Part shown: piece by piece, positions 59,606-64,000 of the stretch
Layout of the letters: the number at the start of each line of letters is the position of its first letter
Position numbering within the stretch: the stretch's first letter is position 1
Assembly (NCBI RefSeq): GCF_036002505.1
Contig: NZ_DASYTH010000196.1
Span: 1 to 64,000, forward strand
Direction of reading: 5' to 3'
Source of the DNA: DASYTH01 sp036002505
Lineage (GTDB): Bacteria; Actinomycetota; Actinomycetes; Mycobacteriales; Pseudonocardiaceae
DNA length: 64,000 nucleotides
Notes under the pieces: model-generated
What the model saw: the letters and a program-made list of their open reading frames with translations, nothing else
The model's database searches: none
What the model was told of the DNA's origin: nothing
Position numbers and translations under genes: made by a program

Positions 59606-60166
59606 TCAGCCCACCGGCTTCTGGCCCTGGGCGATGCGCTGGGCGCGATACATGGAGAACCGCGCCTTGCGGGCGTCCTCGTCGCCGAAGATCAGGTCGG
59701 ACAGGGCGTCGAAGACCTGCTCCGGCTTCGGCAGGAAGTCGATGTAGTTGAGCGCCTGGATCTGCCCGGCGGACTCCACGATCAGCGTGCCGTAGCCGAG
59801 CATGCGGCCGTTCACGGTCTGCTTGTAGGTCAGGTCGGTGACCTTGCCGATCGGCATCATCAGCGCCCTGGTGGTGAACAGGCCGGTGGTCATCAGGATC
59901 CGCTTGTCGGTGACCACGATCCGCTCGAGCCACCACATGAGCACCTGGTAGGCGTAGCGCAGCACGACGATCAGGGCGATGTACCACAGCACGTTCTGGA
60001 TCAGCCAGCCCTGCGGCGGAAGCAGGTAGGAGATCATCATGCACACCGCGAGCAAGGCAATAGCCTCGAAGGTGTCCCAGGCCAGGTAGGCCCAGTGACG
60101 TCGAACCCTGATCACCCGCTGCTCAGTGTCCAGCAGGTACTCGTCAGGGTCCCGTGGCGCGAACAT
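59606..60166 (-). CDS. Membrane-associated bacterial PH-domain protein
   Basis: The 186-residue protein has two hydrophobic helices about 30-50 and 57-78, followed by a bPH_2-type domain (WWLERIVVTDKRILMTTGLF, ALMMPIGKVTDLTYKQT, LGYGTLIVESAG) to about 150. Such proteins are common in actinobacteria; the domain probably binds membranes or proteins. It lies 30 bp upstream of the PHP gene in the same direction. Function unknown. Confidence 0.85.
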   Translation of the reverse strand: MFAPRDPDEYLLDTEQRVIRVRRHWAYLAWDTFEAIALLAVCMMISYLLPPQGWLIQNVLWYIALIVVLRYAYQVLMWWLERIVVTDKRILMTTGLFTTRALMMPIGKVTDLTYKQTVNGRMLGYGTLIVESAGQIQALNYIDFLPKPEQVFDALSDLIFGDEDARKARFSMYRAQRIAQGQKPVG

Positions 60167-60184
60167 AGCCTGACGTTACCCGCT

Positions 60185-60349
60185 TCAGCCCTGGAATACC
60201 GAACGCACGAACGTGATGACCGCTTCGGCCGCGTTCTTGAGGCCGACGAGGATGTCGTTCACGAGTGCTGCGGACTGCACGGGTTGACTGATCAGAAAGA
60301 ACGCGATCAATGCGGCCCCGACAATAATTGCCGCCTTCTTAACGTTCAC
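60185..60349 (-). CDS. Small membrane protein (54 aa)
   Basis: The ORF from GTG 60349 (AGGCAGGTCAC precedes it) to TGA 60185 encodes a short basic start (MNVKKA), one hydrophobic helix about 7-22 (AIIVGAALIAFFLISQ) and an amphipathic tail (LVNDILVGLKNAAEAVITFVRSVF). Coding is supported by the sensible topology and by its place 18 bases upstream of the PH-domain gene start. It resembles small conserved proteins that I recall from Pseudonocardiales. Role unknown. Confidence 0.65.
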   Translation of the reverse strand: MNVKKAAIIVGAALIAFFLISQPVQSAALVNDILVGLKNAAEAVITFVRSVFQG

Positions 60350-60488
60350 GTGACCTGCCTGTCCCTTCGAACGTGATCTTGCCCTTAAGAGAAAGTTTTA
60401 CAGCACTTCTGCGCCAAATGGGAGACGAGTCCCGCTGTTGGGTCAACGTGGCGTACGTCTACCGCAACAGGCGTTACGCTGTGTGTTC

Positions 60489-60908
60489 ATGACCGGCTCC
60501 GGCGTTCGGATTATCAGGTGCGTCGGCGGCATTGTTCGTGACTCTGCGGGACGGCTACTCCTTGTGCTGCGGGCGAACGAGCCGGGACGCGGACTGTGGT
60601 CGCTGCCCGGCGGCCGGGTCGAGGCCGGCGAGAGTGACGCCGACGCCGTGACCCGGGAACTGCTCGAGGAGACCGGCCTTTCCGTGCGCGCCGGTCAACT
60701 CGTCGGAACCGTCGAACGCCCCGCGCCAGACGGAACCTACCTGATCTCCGATTATGCCTGCGAGGTGGCCGGCGGAACCCTCCGCGCCGGTACAGACGCA
60801 CTGGATGCCGCGTGGTTCGACACAACCGAATTCACCGCCCTGGAACACGCCGGCGCCCTCACCCCCCAACTCGCCGACACCCTCCGCGCCTGGCAGGTCG
60901 TCCCATAG
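60489..60908 (+). CDS. NUDIX hydrolase
   Basis: The 139-residue protein contains the complete Nudix box from GGRVEAGES through REL-EETGL (Gx5Ex7REUxEExGU) at about residues 40-62, so it should hydrolyse a nucleoside diphosphate linked to another group. RIIRCVGGIVRD is the first strand. A start at ATG 60489 gives the usual compact length; an upstream start would add 17 unrelated residues. Substrate not predictable. It is divergent from the small membrane protein gene, and an array of 21-bp repeats follows. Confidence 0.9.
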   Translation: MTGSGVRIIRCVGGIVRDSAGRLLLVLRANEPGRGLWSLPGGRVEAGESDADAVTRELLEETGLSVRAGQLVGTVERPAPDGTYLISDYACEVAGGTLRAGTDALDAAWFDTTEFTALEHAGALTPQLADTLRAWQVVP

Positions 60909-60917
60909 CCGCCACCG

Positions 60918-61040
60918 GCCAACATGCCGACGCGACACGCCAACACAGCAACGCGACCGGCCAACACAGCGACGTGAGCGGCCAACACGCATGTTTGCGT
61001 CTGGCGTCGGCGTGTTGGCGCGTGGCGTCGGTGTGTTGGC
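60918..61040. repeat. 21-bp-period array, GCCAACACAGCGACGTGAGCG type, back-to-back
   Basis: Forward units at 60918, 60939, 60960 and 60981 (GCCAACA....) are exactly 21 bp apart. They are followed by reverse-complement units ending GTGTTGGC (61012-61019 and 61033-61040, again 21 bp apart). The array can fold on itself and fills the convergent gap between the NUDIX and DUF2332 genes. Same family as 32943-33032. Confidence 0.75.
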
Positions 61041-61041
61041 G

Positions 61042-62151
61042 TCAGGCGAGCCAGGTCATCCGCTGGCCATGCCACGCTGTGCGGGCCAGCGCCCGGCCCA
61101 CCGGCCGGCCGTCCACCCACTGCACCAGGCCGAGCACGCCGAAGCTGGGCTCACCCTTGCCCCGGCGGAGATCGTCCCGGCCGGGCAGCACGTGCGCCAT
61201 CGCCGCGACGTACTCGTCGTGGCTGATCCAGTGCACCGGCCGGTCCGCGGCGAGCTCACCCAGCGCGGCCAGGAACGCCTGCTGCCGCTCCGTGGTGAGG
61301 TAGAGCAGGGCCAGGCTGGTGATCACGACCAGCGGCAGCTCGGCCGGGATCCGGGCGGCGGCGCGGGCCAGGTCGGCCACGGCGTCCCCGGTGACCAGCT
61401 CCGGGCGGTTGCCGCGCTGCGCACCGGCTGCGGCGGCGAACTGGCGCAGCCGCTCCGGCTGGTCGGCCCAGATGCACGCCTCGAGCCAGGCGTACTCGTC
61501 CTCGTCGGTGAGGTCCACCGGCGAGCGGTCCAGCCCGACCCGGGCGCCGACCGTGATCTTCTTCGGCACCGCGGGCAGCTCCGCCCCGTCCGCCACCGAC
61601 AGCGCGCAGTGCAGGCCCAGCGCGGGCTTGGCCGGCCCGGCCGCCAGCTGCCCGGCCTGCTCGGTCTGGTACCGGTAGCCGTACCGGTCCAGGTTCAGCA
61701 GCAGGCCCGCGCTGCAGCCCACCTCGAGCAGCCCGACCGGCCCGCGCCCGGCGGCCAGCGCCACGGCCGGGTAGAGCAGCGCCGCCCGGCCCACCTCGTT
61801 GGTCTGCACGGTGCGGGTGGCGATCAGGGTCCGGATCTCGCCGGCCCGCTCCAGCACGAACGACCGGAACACCCCCCAGGTGGCACCGTCCGGGCCGCAC
61901 GCGCCGCCCATCGAGGGGTAGTAGTTGGTCAGCTCGTGGAACGGGTGCGCCTGCAGCGTCCGGTGCACCGCGGCGAACAGCAGCGTGGCCTGGGCGTCCT
62001 CGGGGTTGGTCGCGGTCAGCAGGCCGGCGATCTCGGTGTCCTCCGCCGCGAGCTCGGCGAGGTGGGCGTAGAGCGGGGAGAACCCGGCGGCGTCGATGCG
62101 GGCGAACCGGCGCAGCTTGCGCTGGGCCCGCTCCAGGGTCTCCGTGGCCAT
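61042..62151 (-). CDS. DUF2332 protein
   Basis: The 369-residue protein belongs to DUF2332, an actinobacterial family of unknown function. It includes ELTNYYPSMGGACGP, and a Gly-rich LLEVGCSAGLLLNLDRYGY near residue 140 that looks like methyltransferase motif I; VVITSLALLYLT and WISHDEYVAAMAH follow. A SAM-binding fold is plausible but unproven. The stop lies 2 bases from the repeat array. It follows the MaoC-like gene by 4 bp on the same strand, so it is in the same operon. Confidence 0.82.
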   Translation of the reverse strand: MATETLERAQRKLRRFARIDAAGFSPLYAHLAELAAEDTEIAGLLTATNPEDAQATLLFAAVHRTLQAHPFHELTNYYPSMGGACGPDGATWGVFRSFVLERAGEIRTLIATRTVQTNEVGRAALLYPAVALAAGRGPVGLLEVGCSAGLLLNLDRYGYRYQTEQAGQLAAGPAKPALGLHCALSVADGAELPAVPKKITVGARVGLDRSPVDLTDEDEYAWLEACIWADQPERLRQFAAAAGAQRGNRPELVTGDAVADLARAAARIPAELPLVVITSLALLYLTTERQQAFLAALGELAADRPVHWISHDEYVAAMAHVLPGRDDLRRGKGEPSFGVLGLVQWVDGRPVGRALARTAWHGQRMTWLA

Positions 62152-62155
62152 CCCG

Positions 62156-62662
62156 CTAGTCCGGGCGGGGAACCGGGCGGCCCGGCTGCTCGCCGCCGCG
62201 GGCTTCGCCGTAGGACCGCTTGGGCACCATGACCTTGCGGCGGAAGCTGAGCACGACCGTGCCGTCCTGCTTGTAGCCGCGGGTCTCCACGTAGACCACG
62301 CCGCGGTCGTCCTTGGACCGCGACGGCGTCTTGTCCAGCACCTCGGTCTCGCCGTAGATCGTGTCCCCGTGGAACGTCGGCTTCAGGTGCTTGAGCGACT
62401 CGATCTCCAGGTTGGCGATGGCCTTGCCGGAGACGTCGGGCACGGACATGCCGAGCACGAGCGAGTACACGTAGTTACCGACCACGACATTTCGCCCGAA
62501 ATCCGTGGTGTTCTCGGCGTAGTTCGCGTCCAGGTGCAGCGGGTGGTGGTTCATGGTCAGCAGGCAGAACAGGTGGTCGTCGTACTCGGTGACGGTCTTG
62601 CCCGGCCAGTGCTTGTACACCGCGCCGACCTCGAACTCCTCGTAGTACCGCCCGAACTGCAC
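62156..62662 (-). CDS. MaoC-family dehydratase (hot-dog fold)
   Basis: The 168-residue protein starts at GTG 62662 with GGGAGG 7-8 bases upstream. The hydratase-2 motif is seen as TVTEYDDHLFC..MNHHPLHLD (catalytic Asp/His type), followed by YVYSLVLGMSVPDVSGKAIANL. Such enzymes hydrate 2-enoyl-CoA or mesaconyl/methylfumaryl-CoA-like substrates; this subgroup resembles the mesaconyl-CoA hydratase/MaoC side branch. It precedes the DUF2332 gene. The end RPVPRPD is low-complexity. Confidence 0.85.
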   Translation of the reverse strand: MQFGRYYEEFEVGAVYKHWPGKTVTEYDDHLFCLLTMNHHPLHLDANYAENTTDFGRNVVVGNYVYSLVLGMSVPDVSGKAIANLEIESLKHLKPTFHGDTIYGETEVLDKTPSRSKDDRGVVYVETRGYKQDGTVVLSFRRKVMVPKRSYGEARGGEQPGRPVPRPD

Positions 62663-63170
62663 GCCACGCCTCCCAGCCACCCGAAGGGAGCACCAGTGTG
62701 CCGCGCCGGTACCGGGACCGCGCAACGGGTGTGTGAGCGAGTCCACCAGGGCACCGGGCTCGACTGCCCCTCGGGTTCGCGTTGGCGGGCGACGGTGGGT
62801 CCGTGGCTGGGTTCAAAGACGGCTTGGCACAACTACGATGTGACTGTTGGTGCTGTTGTGGTAGAGCCTGATGTCATGAAGGGACCCTTCCTGTCATTGA
62901 ACGTCCTGAAGGCGTCCTTCAGGGCGCTGGCCGATACCCCACCGGCCCCACCTGTCACACCAGCCCCAGCCCCAGCCCCAGCCCCCAGTCTTGGTCCTCG
63001 CCACCGCCGTCCGGGCACCGCAGCCCACCACCCCGCCCCACTCCTCCCGTCCTTGCCGTCTTGAGACCCGACCACCCTGCCAACGGCCACCCGCCGACGC
63101 CCCCAACCACCCGGCCAGCCTCGCGTCCGGACCGCCGCCCGCGAACGCCACCGGGGGTTGTAGCGCACGT
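62663..63170. other. Long intergenic region with hairpins and a CAGCCC microsatellite
   Basis: About 0.5 kb without a gene that I can support. It must hold the promoter of the MaoC operon. It contains GAAGGGACCCTTC (62878-62890), the hairpin CCTGAAGG-CGT-CCTTCAGG (62905-62923, related to the rhlE terminator) and a hexamer tract CAGCCC x4 (62961-62984). Open frames across it on both strands are Pro/Arg-rich and look non-coding. Confidence 0.6.
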
Positions 63171-63200
63171 CGAGATTAGGGCGATAGATCGTGAGTGGAG

Positions 63201-63397
63201 TACTCTGGGTGATTGGTGCCCGCACGGCACCTCGACCGCGAGGAGGTGAGGACGCATGGGCGATCCCCATACCGCCGACAGCCCATCCGGGTGCAGTACC
63301 ACCCGCGTCCCCACCGGAGCTCCCCTCGTGCCCTAGTTAGGCCCCGTGGTTCCAACCGGGACGCGTCCCGCCACGACGTGCGCCGTTGGAGGACCAC
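63201..63397 (+). promoter_or_regulatory. Structured leader of corA (M-box-like or uORF-controlled)
   Basis: A TACTCT -10 candidate (63201-63206) precedes a leader of about 190 nt. It has a 6-bp-stem hairpin GGTGCC-CGCAC-GGCACC (63215-63231). AGGTGAGG follows, then an AUGGG...CCCAU stem and CCGCCGACAGCCC. This order recalls the M-box (ykoK) Mg2+ riboswitch (AGGUGAGG, stem, GCUGCUGCCC). A late stem CGTGG...CCACG (63345-63375) with inner CGGGACGCGTCCCG lies just before the corA ribosome binding site and could act as terminator or sequestor. The M-box match is partial. Confidence 0.5.
63256..63336 (+). CDS. 26-aa upstream ORF in the corA leader
   Basis: ATG 63256 follows GAGGAGGTGAGG at ideal distance, a stronger ribosome binding site than most genes here. 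The peptide MGDPHTADSPSG... has five prolines and Asp-Pro near its start and ends VP before TAG. Acidic/proline-rich leader peptides control Mg2+ transporters in enterobacteria (mgtL). The AGGTGAGG here may be this Shine-Dalgarno rather than a riboswitch element, or both. Confidence 0.4.
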   Translation: MGDPHTADSPSGCSTTRVPTGAPLVP

Positions 63398-64000
63398 ATG
63401 CCTACGATTCCCTCGCTGAGCGGCCTGCGGGGCCGGAACACCCGGCAGCCCGCGGTCGGCCGCATCCCGGTGCCGATGTCGGCCTACGTGGTCGACTGCG
63501 CGGTCTACGTCGACGGCAAGCGCTTGCCGCGGCGGTTCACCCACGCCGACGCCATCGCCGAGGTGCGCGAGCGCGGCGAGGGGTTCGTCTGGATCGGCCT
63601 GTTCGAGCCGGACGACGAGCAGATCCAGGGCATCGCCGAGACCTTCGGGCTGCACGAGCTGGCCGTGGAGGACGCGGTCTGCGCGCACCAGCGGCCCAAG
63701 CTGGAGCGCTACGACGAGACGCTGTTCATGGTGCTCAAGACGGTCCGCTACATCGAGCACGAGTCGCCGACCACGGCCAACGAGATCGTGGAGACCGGCG
63801 AGATCATGGCGTTCCTCGGCCGCGACTTCGTGGTCACCGTGCGGCACGGCCAGCACTCCGGCCTGCACGGCCTGCGCGGCGAGCTGGAGGCCGACCCGGA
63901 GCGGCTGTGCAGCGGACCGGCCGCGGTGCTGCACGCCATCGCCGACCGCATCGTGGACAGCTACCTCGCGGTGACCGACGCCATCGAGGAGGACATCGAC
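63398..64000 (+). CDS. corA: CorA-family magnesium/cobalt transporter (5' part)
   Basis: The first 201 residues are present and the window ends inside the gene. The soluble N-terminal domain of CorA is recognisable: SAYVVDCAVYVDGKR, GFVWIGLFEPDDEQI, FGLHELAVEDAVCAHQRPKLERYD and VTVRHGQH. The two C-terminal helices and the GMN filter lie beyond 64000. CorA forms a pentameric channel for Mg2+ (and Co2+) in the cytoplasmic membrane. GGAGG stands 8 bases before the ATG. Regulation through the leader upstream is likely. Confidence 0.92.
   Translation, partial: MPTIPSLSGLRGRNTRQPAVGRIPVPMSAYVVDCAVYVDGKRLPRRFTHADAIAEVRERGEGFVWIGLFEPDDEQIQGIAETFGLHELAVEDAVCAHQRPKLERYDETLFMVLKTVRYIEHESPTTANEIVETGEIMAFLGRDFVVTVRHGQHSGLHGLRGELEADPERLCSGPAAVLHAIADRIVDSYLAVTDAIEEDID

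Noticed and set aside
22580..61040. Possible CRISPR arrays at the 21-bp repeat clusters
   Set aside because: Units are contiguous without unique spacers, units are too short, halves are mirror-imaged, and no cas genes are near. The RecB/Cas4-like gene at 57872 stands alone in a housekeeping context.
62833..63270. Minus-strand open frames between MaoC and corA
   Set aside because: Compositionally biased (Gly/Trp/Arg), run through the microsatellite and the corA leader, and lack a ribosome binding site.

Overview
This very GC-rich, gene-dense window reads as chromosomal DNA of an actinobacterium, most likely order Pseudonocardiales (Amycolatopsis/Saccharothrix/Kutzneria-like). The reasons are frequent GTG starts, ATGA/GTGA stop-start overlaps, and blocks whose gene order matches Mycobacterium tuberculosis (from memory: the lspA-rluD and dnaE1 neighbourhoods, bioA/D/B plus Rv1590-Rv1591, Rv3200c to Rv3212, and the Rv0252-Rv0261 nitrate/nitrite genes). 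I saw no rRNA, tRNA, CRISPR array, prophage or intact insertion sequence. The intergenic DNA, however, is full of dispersed repeats.

Layout. 1-1.2 kb: inverted repeat, remnant of a HepT-type toxin, exported esterase. 1.3-2.8 kb: lspA and an RluD-type pseudouridine synthase. 2.8-4.0 kb: an AbiEi/DUF559-like gene bracketed by two near-identical palindromes. 4-6.2 kb: a proline-rich DUF4352 protein divergent from a PHP metallo-hydrolase. 6.3-10.6 kb: a four-gene carbohydrate ABC importer. 10.6-12.9 kb: Uma2 protein, acetyltransferase, OsmC, uridine-kinase-like protein. 13-16.6 kb: dnaE1. 16.6-17.1 kb: three tandem 45-residue membrane peptides that I cannot assign. 17.2-23.5 kb: DinB protein, P450, bioA, thioredoxin-fold protein, bioD, bioB, bsaP, DUF2567 protein. 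23.6-32.4 kb: K+ channel, adnB, a Fic protein inserted in the operon, adnA. 32.6-34.2 kb: alkyltransferase-like protein and pirin. 34.3-44.9 kb: siroheme and nitrate/nitrite assimilation (chelatase, nnaR, nirD, nirB, narK, reductase subunits) with a GlnR-type site at nirB. 45-57.4 kb: secreted lipase, the Rv3205c-Rv3212-like block (phosphotransferase, moeZ, DUF3152, hydrolase, two TetR regulators, DUF3107, ferritin-like, rhlE, beta-propeller protein) and a second hydrolase. 57.5-62.7 kb: RecB-type nuclease, PHP phosphoesterase, PH-domain protein, small membrane protein, NUDIX, DUF2332, MaoC. 62.7-64 kb: long leader and the start of corA, cut by the window end.

How genes work together. NarB and its NAD(P)H-oxidoreductase partner reduce nitrate imported by NarK. 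NirBD reduces nitrite to ammonium with siroheme, whose metal is inserted by a CbiX-type chelatase. NnaR (HemD plus winged helix) probably controls the set together with GlnR. BioA, BioD and BioB with BsaP cover three of the four late biotin steps; bioF is not here. AdnA and AdnB form the mycobacterial-type double-strand-break resection motor-nuclease.

The most unusual signals are: (i) a leader module (a 50-codon ORF, or just its last ten codons, ending in stop-start overlap) in front of three unrelated genes; (ii) three tandem micropeptides whose core resembles Flp pilins; (iii) a roughly 114-bp element in three convergent intergenic spacers; (iv) 21-bp-period arrays in back-to-back orientation; (v) an operator shared by a secreted lipase and a hydrolase/TetR pair 5 kb away; (vi) a Fic gene between adnA and adnB; (vii) a structured corA leader with a proline-rich upstream ORF.
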